Source: Pholiota molesta (taxonomy: Eukaryota > Basidiomycota > Agaricomycetes > Agaricales > Strophariaceae). Taken from it: a stretch of DNA of 64,000 bases. Numbering within the stretch: position 1 is the first letter of the stretch; the number at the start of each line of letters is the position of its first letter. Made by a program: the position numbers and the translations under genes. The stretch covers positions 124,001-188,000 of the forward strand of contig JACGCK010000088.1 of assembly GCA_014925825.1 (NCBI GenBank). Reading direction: 5' to 3'. Positions 1 to 10,938 of the stretch are shown in pieces. The notes beneath the pieces were generated by a model. That model was not told where the DNA came from. It was given only the letters and a program-made list of their open reading frames with translations, and ran no database searches.

Positions 1-3000
1 GGCGCACGCGGCACCTTGGCCGCCTTCTCGACCTTCGACGGGCCCGCACGCAGCGTATCCTTAAAGTAATTATCGACCGAATAATTCGACTTGCGCTCCC
101 GCTTCGACAGCGACAGCAGATTGAAGTTGAGCGTCTTTTTCTGCACGCAATTCGGGAAATGAGTATCGCGTCCGAATACGGAAAAGAAACGAGAAACGTA
201 CCCCCGTCCGGAAGTCCTCGCCCTCCCACTGCTGCACGGACGCATCCGACTTGAAGTTGTTCAGGTCCTCGAGGTTGAGCCCCTCGTACTTGCTATTGAG
301 CTTCATCGTGCGCTCCTCGCCGCGCGCAATGATAGCGTCGATATCCTCATTGATCACCAGCCTAACAGAAAAAAATTATTAGCCACCAACATCAACCAAA
401 AAACGAAAACGGAACGCACTCCTCCGACGCATTGATGATCTTCTCCGCCCCATGCGTGATCATCTCCAGCAGCTCCTCCTTATTCGCCGCCGCCTTCGCC
501 TGCTGCGTCCTTCCCTGCTGGATCACCAATTGATCCAACCTCAACTTCTGCGCCGCCCTTTCCAGCATCCGCTCCTCCACGCTGCCCTCCGTAATAAACC
601 GGAAGACATACACCTGCTTCGTCTGCCCGATGCGGTGCGCGCGGTCCATAGCCTGCAGATCCGCCTGTGGGTTCCAGTCCGAGTCGTAGAGCACGACGAC
701 GTCCGCGGTGGTGAGGTTGATGCCGAGCCCGCCCGCGCGCGTGGTGAGCAGGAAGATGAACTTCTCCGACCCGGGCTTGTTGTACTCGTCGATCGCCGTG
801 ATCCGGTCCTCGTGCGCCGTGCTGCCGTCGATCCTACAATACTCTGTGCGAGGAGGGGAAGGTGAGTACACTGTAGTAGGCGGTGGAAGGAATGGGTTGA
901 CGCACTGTATCCGCGGAACAAGCAGTAGTCCTCCAGGATATCCAGCACGCGGCTCATCTGGCTGAAGATGAGCACGCGCGAGCCCTTCTCCTTCATGCTC
1001 CCGAGCAGCTTGTCCAGGATGATCATCTTGCCCGAGTTCTGGATGAGGTGCTCGTCCGTGGTATACGGGGGCCCGGGCTCCGCGCCGTCGAACAGGTACG
1101 GGTGGCAGGTGACCTTGCGGAGCTGGACAACAAAGTCAGATATGGAGGAACATGAGTGGACGATGAGAACGCACCTGCATGACCATGTTCATCAGCCGCG
1201 TCTTGCCCTCCTTCTTGCCCGTGAGGCCGTTGACGGCGTCGATGTCCTTCTCGAGCACGGAGCGGTACCACTTCCGCTGCATATCCGTCAGCCCGACGTA
1301 GATGTTGATCTCCTTTTCTAAACATACCGTCAGAAACTGTACAGGAATCACACAGAAAACAACACGCACTTGGCAGCAGACTCTTCTCCACGTCCGCCTT
1401 GACGCGCCGCAGCAGGAACGGCCTCAGAATTTTATGCAGCGCCTCCACCACCTTCTTGCTCTTCTCCTCCTCCGCATCCGAGCCCGCCGCGTCCTTGTGC
1501 AAAAAGCTGTCCAGGTCCTTGTAATGCACGAAGATCTCCGGGCAGATAAAGTTCAGCAGCGAGAACAGCTCCTTCAGGTTGTTCTGCAGCGGCGTGCCCG
1601 TGATCAGCAGCCGCCCGCGCGACGAGAAGTCGCGCACGATCTGCGAGAGCATGCTGTCCACGTTCTTGATGCGGTGCGCCTCGTCGATGATAATGTACTC
1701 GAACGAGAACTTCTTCAGCGCGCCCTGCTCGATGAGGCACATCTCGTACGACGTGATGCACACGTCAAAGTCCTGCGGGATCAGCCGGCTCGCGATGATC
1801 TCCGCGCGCTCGTCCTTCGTGCCCGTCAGCGTGACGATGTTCACGTCGGGTGTCCAGGTCTGGAACTCGCGCGCCCAGTTTTGCAGCGTGGACTTGGGGA
1901 CGACGACGAGGTGCGGGCCGTTGGTGCCTTTGTAGTGCTTGAGGTAGGCGAGGAAGGAAATGGTTTGCAGTGTTTTGCCGAGGCCCTGTGGGGAAAGACA
2001 TTTGAGAAATCAATAACAAAAAGAGTACGATACATACCATCTCGTCAGCGAGAATACCATTCAGGCCGTTGTGGTGGAGAGATACCATCCAGTTCAAACC
2101 CTGCAGCTGGTACCCGCGCATTGTGCCATTAATAACTGAGATGCACGCAAGTGGTCAGGACACGTGTCCGAGGAAAAGCAGCGTACGACTCACAGCTTGG
2201 GGAGGTTTCGAACACGAAGGGCTGGTCATTGCCGTCCAGGCCTGCCTCGCCGTCCTTGAGGAGCTCCTCGTCCTCTTCCTTTTCTGATTTTCGATGGCGG
2301 GCGTTGTTGTCACTGGCGCATGAGTCAGCGGCTGCGGTCTGGGAAGTGGAGAGGAGGGTACTGACATTGGTTTTTTACGACCCCGCCCTTTGGGTTTGGG
2401 CTGGGCGTCCATCATGGCGGCGTATTCGGGATCTGAGGCGCGCTGCAGAGCAGTCAGTCGTGTAAATTACAGGCCAGCGCTGAGTAACATACCTTGATAT
2501 CAACGAAGTGTTTGAAAAGCTCGGTCTGGCCGAGGAGGTAGGAGTAGCGCTTGACGGCGTCGGCGATCTAGAGACGAGTCAGTCAGTACGGGCACGGGTG
2601 GCTGCACGCGACGGGGCTGGCTGACCTTTGCCTTGTCCATCTCCTTCCGCTTCTGCTGCAGATGACCCTCGTCTGCTTTTCGCTTCTGCTTCTTCTGCTT
2701 CCGCTCTTCCGTAGCCTGCTTTTTGGTCTGAACGACGGTTTTCTGGGAACGCGGTAAGTTGGCACATGCACGGACCGGGCGGCGGGGAATACATACCTCC
2801 TCCTGCTCGCTCATGAGCTCGTCCTCCTCCATGGCCTCCGGTTCGTCGAACTCGCTCTCGCCGTCGCCGCCCTGACTCGGCTGCAAGGGGGGTTAAACAC
2901 GAACTCAAGCGCTGACCGGGGGCGGGCACGTACCTGGCGCGAAACGATGTTGCTGGGGACGACATCGCTCAGGATGTCCTCGTCCATGTGGTCTCCCACT

Positions 3001-3071
3001 GTGAAGGCCTGTGTGGGGGAAAGGGTGAGCGGGATGTGCGGGGGCTGGGGCGGGGTGGGACTGACGCTCAT
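1..3071 (-). CDS. ISWI: ISWI-family chromatin remodelling ATPase, 5' part (runs off left edge)
   Basis: SNF2-family ATPase of the ISWI class, which slides and spaces nucleosomes in the nucleus. Read on the minus strand from ATG 3071. An acidic N-terminus is followed by a lysine-rich stretch, the segment [17 protein letters not shown] typical of ISWI, then [12 protein letters not shown] and the Walker A region ADEMGLGKT. The DEAH box is in [11 protein letters not shown], followed by ITGTPLQNN, and the helicase C-lobe has [13 protein letters not shown] and [14 protein letters not shown]. The last exon enters the NegC/HAND linker ([15 protein letters not shown]); HAND, SANT and SLIDE must lie beyond base 1. 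About ten short introns separate the exons, and joining them keeps one open frame with every helicase motif intact, so the gene looks functional. The ISW1/ISW2 choice cannot be made from this part. Confidence 0.95.
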
Positions 3072-3331
3072 CACGGCCTTGGTGGTTGTGAAAGAAGGGG
3101 AGTGGTGTGACTGTGATGCGCGTGACTCGACGCGACAAATTGAAAGCACGCATCAACGAGTCATTGGCACAAAAAAGGGTCAAAAAAGCAACAAAAAAGG
3201 TAAAGGAATCCCAGAAGTACCGGAAGTACGACCAGTGGGCTCCTTGGAATGTTCGCGATAACTCTGATGTTCGCATGGTAATTCAATGATAGAATCCATT
3301 AGAATTTATTTGTTCGTTACGAGGAAAGGGC

Positions 3332-3635
3332 ATGATGCCCGAGGCGTACCGCCTGAACATGGGCACGATGGCGGTGATCATGGAAAATTATGCCAAGTAT
3401 GTTTTTTTGTGTTTTGCTTTTGCATCGTAGGCCGCACTGACGCTGCGCGCTCTCTCTTCAAAGCCAACTCGCGGAACAGTACGGCCAGGAGGTCGCGGCT
3501 GATATTCTGAAGCGCTCGCAGTCGAACTTCAACCTCGCGGCGTCTGGCGAGGGTAGCAACCCGTATGGCAATGCAGGGCAGACGCATGCGCCGATGTCGC
3601 CGTTCCACGCCAAGTACGACAGTCTCAGCCATTGA
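3332..3635 (+). CDS. Short hypothetical protein or 3' end of a gene divergent from ISWI
   Basis: Two exons (3332-3396 and 3464-3635) join through a GTATGT...AAAG intron to give about 78 residues: MMPEAYRLNMGTMAVIMENY, then a polar tail ending AKYDSLSH and a stop. The composition is that of a real soluble protein, but I do not recognise the family. The frame upstream is closed by a stop at about 3296, with a possible acceptor (CCATTAG) just before 3311, so this may be only the last exons of a gene whose 5' part was lost. It lies about 260 bp from the ISWI start and points away from it. Confidence 0.45.
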
Positions 3636-4010
3636 TGAATGAACGACCGTTGGAGATCGGGCTGCAGGGTGACGCTGGGCGTCGGATATGGTAGGGGTGT
3701 GGACTATCTATTAGTAATTTTGTTTTTGCTTTTGTGTATTTTTTCGTAGTGGATTTCGTGCTTTCGTCCATCTTTTACTGATATCTTCTTTCATGCTTCT
3801 TGCTTTACCTTCCCTATGCATTACCCGCTTGGACCCTTTAGTCGATCCCACATCGCTTCGTCGCTGCTCCAACGTACATACCCACTTACACACCTCGCAT
3901 GATCCATCATGTCCGTCGATCCATAATCCTAATCTTACTCATGGAAATGCACGCCTGCTCCCACCGACCGCGCCGCAGATCGAGCCTTCATGTGGTAAAA
4001 TCAAAATAAG
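3636..4010. other. Intergenic, no gene recognised
   Basis: T-rich and A-rich 3' flanking sequence of the small gene to the left, running up to the tandem duplication. No coding remnant or RNA gene is visible. Confidence 0.5.
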
Positions 4011-4944
4011 GACAACCTCAGCTTTGCTTCGAACGTAACTCATCTATACTCTCACAGCTTGTCGCCCATTCGTAGGCCAGTCCGGAGGACCCTAGCTGGA
4101 TCTGTAGAAGTCAAGGGGATACGCAGCAGTCACCGGTAAATTCAGGGCACAAAAAACATCGTTACATACCTTGCGAACGGAGGGGAGGTCCGAGCACACT
4201 ACCCAAGCTCAAAAGCGGGATTCAAGCCGCAAACAAATGGCACCTTTCGGTCATAAGTTGAGCATATCATGGGGGAATTGCAAATATATGCGCATATATC
4301 TGTGTTGGACTCACCGCTGAGAACTACAAATCATCACGGCTTATACATACGAGATAAGGATTAACACATTCGCGTTAAACAAGTCATAAAAAGGCGTAAA
4401 GAAGACTCGACTCACCTGACAGATTCCAAGATGCAGGATAACAACCCCGTCATTGCACCTTAAAGTCGGGATGTTAGGACTCGAAGGGACAACCTTAGCT
4501 TTGCTTCGAACGTACCTCATCTATATTCCCACAGCTTGTCGCCCATTCGTGGGCCAGTCCGGAGGACCCTACCTGGATCTGTAGAAGTCAAGGGGATACG
4601 CAGCAGTCACCGGGAAATCGAGGGTGCAAAAAACATCGTTACATACCTTGCGAACGGAGGGGAGGTCCGAGCACACTACCCAAGCTAAAAAACGGGATTC
4701 AAGCCGCAAACAAAGGTCTTATGCATCTGATAATACAGAGTGGCACCTTTCGGATATAAGTCGAGCATATCATAGGAGAAATTGTGAATATATGCGCATA
4801 TATTTGTGTTGGACTCACCGCTGAGAACTACAAATCAACAAGTCATCAAAAGACGTAACGAAGACTCAACTCACTTGACAGAGTCCAAGATGCCCGATAG
4901 CAACCCCGTCATTGCGCTTTGCAGTCGGGATGTTGGGACTCGAA
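4011..4944. repeat. Direct tandem duplication, two copies of about 0.47 kb, with spliced-gene remnants on the minus strand
   Basis: Copy 1 spans 4011-4486 and copy 2 spans 4487-4944, abutting. They match along their length apart from substitutions and a few indels; copy 2 has an extra stretch near 4717-4740 and copy 1 an extra stretch near 4335-4375. On the minus strand both carry intron-like pieces: a donor GTATGTAACG with acceptor TTCTACAG, and a donor GTGAGT with a downstream CAG. The short open exons between them have cysteine-containing peptides such as GESNTDICAYI and VCSDLPSVRK. The copies disagree in frame, so the parent was probably a small spliced gene now decaying. Its identity is unknown. 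Confidence 0.75.
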
Positions 4945-5557
4945 GATCAATCGAAGATTGGCATGATCGCATATCCTACCATTTTTCGCGGCCTGGCATC
5001 ATCATCGCAGATAAGTGGTATATAAGCTTCAGAAACGTTCTCTCGAGATTCAAAAGAGCGCGGAGGGGGGAGAAGATGATCGTGTAAAGGAAGAAGGATA
5101 ACGGGATTTGCGAACGCGATCGAATGAGAGCGCGTTTGGTCACATGACTTATCCGGGAACATCCGAAAGCGCCGTGACTTTGGCGTGACTCGACGCGACA
5201 AATTGAAAGCACGCAGCGCTCGCCGCTTCCACTCATCCATCGATATCAATCACCGACCTTCGATATTCTGCCGTTCTCTCCTTGTAGTCTCTTTGCAAGG
5301 GCTCGGATCTCACGAGACGTCTTGCCAAAACACACCATCTAGCTCGCCTCCGAATTGCACGCCGCATTGCTCCATGACCTTGAGACGTATCTCCCGAGTG
5401 TGCTTCTGTTACGCTTCGTCGAACGAGAGTGTTTCGATTTGGCAGACAATGATACCTTGCGTGTAGATGGAACGCATCTACGATGATATCCATTATTTCT
5501 CTCATCTCTACTACGCTATCTTTTTCACTGTCTGTCTCGTATCATTGCTTCCTATCA
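4945..5557. other. Intergenic between tandem duplication and ISWI remnant
   Basis: No convincing gene. It holds one copy (about 5186-5214) of a dispersed motif, GACGCGACAAATTGAAAGCA, also found near 3129 and, truncated, near 8149. Short open frames here lack splice context. Confidence 0.45.
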
Positions 5558-5940
5558 CAACCGCTGGAACTCGCCGGCTGACCTGCAGGCGATGGACCGC
5601 GAGCACCGGATCGAACAGGCAAAGCGGGTGTATGTATCCCAGTTAACCACGGAGGGCAGTGGCGACGCCCATGATGCTCGAGAGGCCTGGCAAAGAACCT
5701 AACGTGGAAGATCAGTCAGCGATTCACGATTGAGAAAGGGTGAATGCAGCTGGCGGCGATTAAGGAGCAGCGTGTGGGGATGATGACGCATAGGCAGCCC
5801 AGGCTATGCGCTCGCCGGAGGAGTACGTTCCCCCTCACATTCATTTTTCCGTGGACGTTGCGTGGTCTAATGCTTCCTTTTTCTTTTTGTAGGGTGGTGA
5901 TTAAAGAGAGCGGGAAATTACTTCGAGTACAAGTATGATG
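5558..5940 (+). pseudogene. ISWI remnant copy 1 (helicase C-lobe fragment)
   Basis: Plus-strand translation from 5558 gives [20 protein letters not shown] followed by TTEGSG, which aligns with [20 protein letters not shown] and ITEGS of the intact ISWI gene. The frame stops at about 5699. Further on, IKEQRVGMMTH matches the ISWI segment [11 protein letters not shown]. An intron-like stretch ends in TTTTTGTAG and is followed by VVIKESGK, matching the intact exon start LVINEDID. The intron position is kept, so the copy arose by DNA duplication rather than through mRNA. It lacks the ATPase N-lobe and has stops, so it is non-functional. It lies inverted relative to the intact gene. Confidence 0.85.
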
Positions 5941-6654
5941 CGCCCTTGCCCGCCGAGCGGTTGGTCACAGGCAACCCCTTCCCCTCTGGTCGGATCCTCT
6001 ATCGATCACTGGTGCTGTCCTTAATTCGGCTTTATAACTGTGAATAAAACCGATACCATCTCGCTCGCCTGCGACGCATCTGTCCCCCGCCTCCATGTTG
6101 GTGTGCGTAAAATCATCGCAACCCATTCTACTTACTCGGCGGTGCGACACACTCGACTCCTCTCCTTGCACCCTCTTTTGCAATTGATTCGTCCTACGGC
6201 AACGCTCCACTAGCCCACCCCACATCGCGCACCCCATTCCCCACCGATCTCGAGATCTGTCTCGCAAGTGTACTCCTGCTGCATTTGCAGAATGTCTCGA
6301 GTACGTCGATAAGCCAGGTGTGGTGTCGATGTGAATCCAGCTACGATGCCATCCACCGTTCCCCCCAGCTCTCCCGCATTCCCTTTTCATTTATTCTTAT
6401 CTCTCTCTCTCTCGTGCCAGTTGCAGTCACCGCGTAGCCCACGTCGCGCACCCCAATTTTGCAAGACGACCTCGAGAGATTTCTTGGAAGTGCACTTCTG
6501 TTGCGCTTGAGAATCTTCCGAGTTCGCCATTGTTTCGTTGTCAGGTGGCGATGTGAGTTCAGCTGCGATGTCATCCATTATGTCTCCCATTATCTTTATT
6601 GCGCTCTATCTCGTATCATTTGCGGCTCCTACCGCGGTTGTCGTAGTTCTCTAC

Positions 6655-7080
6655 AAGCGCCTAGCACCACTCCTAAGCGACTTGCAAACGATGCGCCGTG
6701 CGCGACGGAACGGGCGACAAAGACGTACATGGTTCGGTTCAAAAACGGCGCGCAGTCCCCGATAGGACGCCAGGGAGGACAGGCGCAGCAAGCCAAGGCG
6801 AAGGCGAATACGGATAAGATGGCGTTGTTGGGGGTGATGACGCATGAGGCGGAGAAGATCGTCGACTCGGGATGCGTTGAAAGAGTACGTCTGCGTCGAT
6901 TATTCTGCAACATTCCGTGGTTTGATCGTTTTTTCGTGCTTGTTAGTTGGCTCGTGATTCAAGAGAGTTTACGATGAAGCTCACCAACCAATATTAGGAA
7001 ACCAACCCCATAGACTTGACGAACTTTATGACGGACGTATCCGTTTAGCAGTGGGAAGGCGAGGATTCTGGGGCGAGTGT
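6655..7080 (+). pseudogene. ISWI remnant copy 2 (helicase C-lobe and linker fragment)
   Basis: A second decayed copy of the same ISWI segment. TKTYMVRF parallels [28 protein letters not shown] then MTHEAEKIVDS parallels [15 protein letters not shown] and [12 protein letters not shown]. After an intron-like gap at the ISWI intron position, LVIQES and IDLTNFMTDVSV, a stop, then QWEGED parallel LVINED and [19 protein letters not shown]. Frameshifts and the in-frame TAG make it non-functional. It retains segments that copy 1 has lost, so the two are separate duplicates or pieces of one rearranged copy. Confidence 0.85.
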
Positions 7081-8427
7081 ACTTTTCCTCTTACCTTTTC
7101 GCTACGATGAGCTGACCCTTGGCCTGCATTGTTTTCAGTTCAGATTTGCGACTCCAATTTGAGAGAAGGCCAGATTACCTCGTCTTGGATACACGTCCCA
7201 TCTGGTTTCTTCCCATCCGAGCCTAGGATCAGCTGCGATCCCATCCGCCAGCTCAAGGTGTTTTTTGCTTCCGATGCAGATAATATACTCCTGCGTACGG
7301 TTCTATCTCTCTAGTCCCACCGCTTCTCGTGCCATCGCTTGTGTCGCGCCCGCGGCTCTGCGCTCATCTCTTCTTCGAGTTCCTGTAACTCCATTGCCAG
7401 CTCAAGTTCGGCTCCGCCAGAATTACGCACATCAAGTGCCGTCCAAAATATATTTCTCGATTCGGTGCCGTTCTTTCACCGAGGCTCCTTCGCCGTCCTA
7501 ACTCCGTTTTCAGCGCTCATTGGCGGAGGATGCCTTTGATGATCTATGTATAAGCGGGGGTTCTGGGGGAAGTTGTTGCTCATCGAGGGCGTAGCTTCAA
7601 TTGGTATGGATGAACACCTTCTGCTCCTTCAACTCCTTGATCTCGACAGACCCCGCCCTCTCCGAAAATTCTAATGAGATCTTGGATTTCTGTCTGCAGA
7701 ACTGTTCTTGATACTGTACATCGAAGTACTGTGAATGGGCATCAGTTGGCGTTGGTTCTGCAGAACCGCCAAGCTGCTGAGGCAGGCACCTGAACGCGAA
7801 AAATCGCAGGTGAAGGGACGTGCCAAACACGAATTCACGTATGTACTCAGCTGTGGTCTTAAACTTATCAATAATACTTCAGATGAAGCTTATTTGAGTT
7901 TTGAATTATCTTCCTTCTTCCTGTCATACACATGCATTGGCCATCGACGCCTCATATGTCATGAAAAATCTATGTCCTCATGTTCCGTGTAATCTTATCT
8001 AATCCGAACTTAACATCTCTCGAAGCCCCGACAAAATTGATTCCGATGTTCAAGGAGGCTCAAAGGAGGCTGGAAGCAAAACCTCGCGAAATCGCTGGCC
8101 GCCGCGAAAGTTCATCCCATACTACTCTAGTCAGCCCTCAACCCAAATTGACAAATTGAAAGCACGCATCAACGAGTCATCGCCACAAAAAAGCAACAAA
8201 AAAGGTAAAGGAATCCCATAAGTACCAGAGTTAACAATCTCAGAAATGTTCCGATACAAATCTGCACCATTTTTTTCAAGTGTGTAAGCTTTAAATAATC
8301 CGAGCGAATATAATGCGAAAATTAGGCTTTATATAGCTTTATATAATAGGTACATCGACAAAATATAGCATTGGATGATATCCGTAAAACATGAGCTCTT
8401 GACAAAATATGACGGTTGGCACTGGAC
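7081..8427. other. Gene-poor stretch with a dispersed repeat
   Basis: No gene can be supported. Bases about 8149-8224 repeat, with small changes, the sequence at about 3136-3222 (GACAAATTGAAAGCACGCAT and the A-rich run after it). The open frame at about 7600-7830 on the minus strand has no recognisable motif. Confidence 0.5.
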
Positions 8428-9388
8428 TCATGGCTCAATGTCTTCTGCGGTTCCTCCTCTTAGGCCGCGCCGGGAGCTCTGTTCAGAACCAGCATCAGCG
8501 GTGTTTCCAACGACGAACAAAGAGAGATGCCTTACCCTGCTCATAATGAATCACACTATCATTGTTCCCGCAGTTCGATATCGACACCGCAGACACATTA
8601 TTCGACCCATTATTCACCGACGAGAACACCTGATTAAAACCGCCAGCAGGCGTCAAAGAATACGCGCTATACTCAACGTATCCGGGCGATCCCAGATAAG
8701 GCGTGCCATGGAAATGCGCGTGCCCTCCCCCACCTGCAGTCCCTTGCCCCGCAGCAACCCGAGCCTGAGCCGCGCGGGTGGGATACCGGTACCCACGCAC
8801 GTTCCCATATACGTCTAGGATGGGAACGGCGGGGCCGTCGAGGTAAGCCGTTGACGCGTGGACGAGCCTCGGGCGTGCCGGAAACGCATCTGCGGGCCCG
8901 TGCGTGCGCGCGCTGCCGGCGCCTTCTTCGCCATCGCCCGCCTCGCCCTCGGCGGCGCCGTCTTGGACATCAACCCACGCCCCGTCCTCGTCCTCGTCGC
9001 TGACGTCCACGACGCGTGGTTGTTCCTCCTTATGCGCTGCGGCCTTCTTCTTCTTGCCGGCGTCCTTCCTGCCATGGGGCTCGAGCTCTTCCTGCCGATT
9101 GGAGTCAGCCGCCTCAGGCGCGTCAGACCCGTCGGCCTCCCACACGCAGCGCTCGCCGCTGGCACCCGAGTATGCACGACCGGTGTCGTCCTCTTCCTCT
9201 TCGTCTGTGATCTCGACGACAGTGGCTCGGGTGGATGATCCTCCCGCACTGACGTGGATGTGCGGCGCACGCGCGGTGGGCACGTTATGAGTGCTCCTAG
9301 GCGTCCCCGACGTAGAGGTGAGTACGATACCGTTGTGGGTTCCCGTGGACTCAAGGTTGACTTCGGATGAGCCATGGGAGATGTGCAT
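8428..9388 (-). CDS. Hypothetical acidic low-complexity protein, paralogue 1
   Basis: An open frame from ATG 9388 to a stop at 8495 encodes 297 residues, with no family I can name. In order: a polar N-terminus (MHISHGSSEVNL), an acidic stretch (ITDEEEEDDTG), a basic-acidic middle (PRVVDVSDEDEDGAWVDVQD), a conserved block STAYLDGPAVPILDVYGNVR, a Gly/His/Ala-rich part and the block VSAVSISNCGNNDSVI near the end. The paralogue at 10939-12106 shares these blocks and their order. There a GTAAGC...CACAG segment could be a 37-base intron leading to a tail containing RGGTA. Here the matching acceptor reads CACCG, so the frame either stops at 8495 or is mis-spliced; the homologous tail runs to 8428. 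A TATA box lies about 125 bp upstream. Confidence 0.65.
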
Positions 9389-9508
9389 GTCGGAGGTGGA
9401 GGTCGGATAGCGAGGATATAAAAAAAAATTCAGTGTTGAAGAGGCTGGCGGGCGCTCTGCGGGTGCAAGGGAGAAAAAGGACGCGGAATGACGAGGAGAA
9501 TGAAGAGC

Positions 9509-9520
9509 TTATATATGCGC
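9509..9520 (-). promoter_or_regulatory. TATA box of acidic-protein paralogue 1
   Basis: GCGCATATATAA on the minus strand, about 120-130 bp before ATG 9388. The same sequence sits at the matching distance before the paralogue's start (12228-12239), which supports both as core promoters and supports the chosen start codons. Confidence 0.6.
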
Positions 9521-10938
9521 CCGTCATTGTTTAGTGGAACTGAGGGCTATTACCTGAGGCATTCTTTTAAAAGCATTGATAACCATATCTTTCCTACGGG
9601 AAACCTGTGTTGAGAAAAAAAATCAGGAAAGAAACAATTAAACTGAAAACGAGCGCAGATAAAAAGAGCGATAGACAGTGTACTGGCTGGCTGAAGGCAC
9701 CAAAAGCCATTCACAAACATTCACGAAGCCAGCCAGATTTCCATCTCGGAATTGCTCAAGGACGAGCTTTCAGAGTGGACTGTGTGCCACGTCAACTAAG
9801 TATAGCAAGCATTCTGAACCGATGCCCCGCGGCTTCGTGTGCTGCCAGGTACAGCTATCCTTGGAAATGGTATATGGGGGCGCCTGATATCCATTGCAAT
9901 GTCACTGTCAGAAACAGTTATGTAGACGCCCGCAAGTAACCTCAACCTACGGCGCGCAGTTTCCGCTGAAAAGACTTGCCTTGGTCTTGTGCGAGTACGA
10001 GCCAGAATATTGTTGGGCTATTAGAAGTCAATGGTATCAGAGGGACGTGTCCATCGCAGGGAAGGTTCAAGGCAGGCTCGAGATGGAGAAGTCAAGTGAA
10101 GCTGTGACAAGGATAAGTACAAGTTGAGTACAAGCGAGCGCGCCGAAAAAAAGCGGTAAAGGTCGCATCTCGTGACCTCTCGACGCGATCCTTCACGAAT
10201 CACGCCAATTCGCGTCCTTGTTCCGTTCTCCTCGCTCATCTATGCGTTCTTTGATTCCCTTATCATTCCCTCTATCGTTATACCTGGCTTACTTATTCTT
10301 TGCCTCCTTATCTCCTATCGTACATTCCTAGTACTGTTTCTTGATCATTATGCTTATTGATACTTATTACTCTCAAGTATCGGAGTCATAAGTCAGATGA
10401 GTAGAAAAAGAGAGGAAAGCTAATGGAGAATGTAAAGAATGTAACTATAAGTTATAAATTGTCCCTAAACTAAGTTCATACCAATAGTCTTATCCCTGTT
10501 CTTAAGTATCTGGCTTTCTCAAGCTCTCTAAACTCCTCTAAACTCACTATCTGATCTCTCAGTGCAACCCTTCGTAGCTTTAGTGACAGTCTCGCCGCTA
10601 AAGTTGGCCAATCGCCACAGTATGTGTGCTTTTGAGGCTGAGAACGAATAGCCTATTCTTCCTCCACTGATAAATTATGATTACTTACAACTTCCAATGA
10701 GCACACATAACCTCGCCACATTCGAGATCCAAAGGAGGACGGAACCTGGCGCTATTTGCGTTTGACCTTGACTCTGCACTCTACACCACCAGAGTATGTT
10801 CCGAGCACCTGTTTGCCCACCCGCCTCGAACATTCATTTAGATCTCAGAAATGTTCAATTGCACCGAGAAAATGACAAACATCGTACTATATGTACGTTA
10901 ATCGATATCCGCCGTGGCAAGAATCTTTGATACAAATA
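9521..10938. other. Intergenic, includes diverged duplicated block
   Basis: No gene recognised. Bases about 9690-10115 resemble 14330-14770: shared pieces include GCCAGCCAGATT, TGCCACGTC, TGCTGCCA-GTAC and GTACGAG/GAGCCAGAATAT, in the same order. The rest is T-rich sequence of unknown role. Confidence 0.45.

Noticed and set aside
7597..7830. Minus-strand 77-residue frame as a further ISWI fragment
   Set aside because: No alignment to the visible ISWI exons; the HAND-SANT-SLIDE part is outside the window so a match cannot be judged.
8858..9290. Plus-strand open frames opposite the acidic-protein paralogue 1
   Set aside because: They mirror the GC-rich biased codons of the minus-strand gene; the paralogue comparison supports the minus-strand frame only.
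10172..10360. Hydrophobic 62-residue frame resembling a membrane peptide
   Set aside because: It begins at a non-ATG codon in T-rich sequence; no homologue pattern or gene context.
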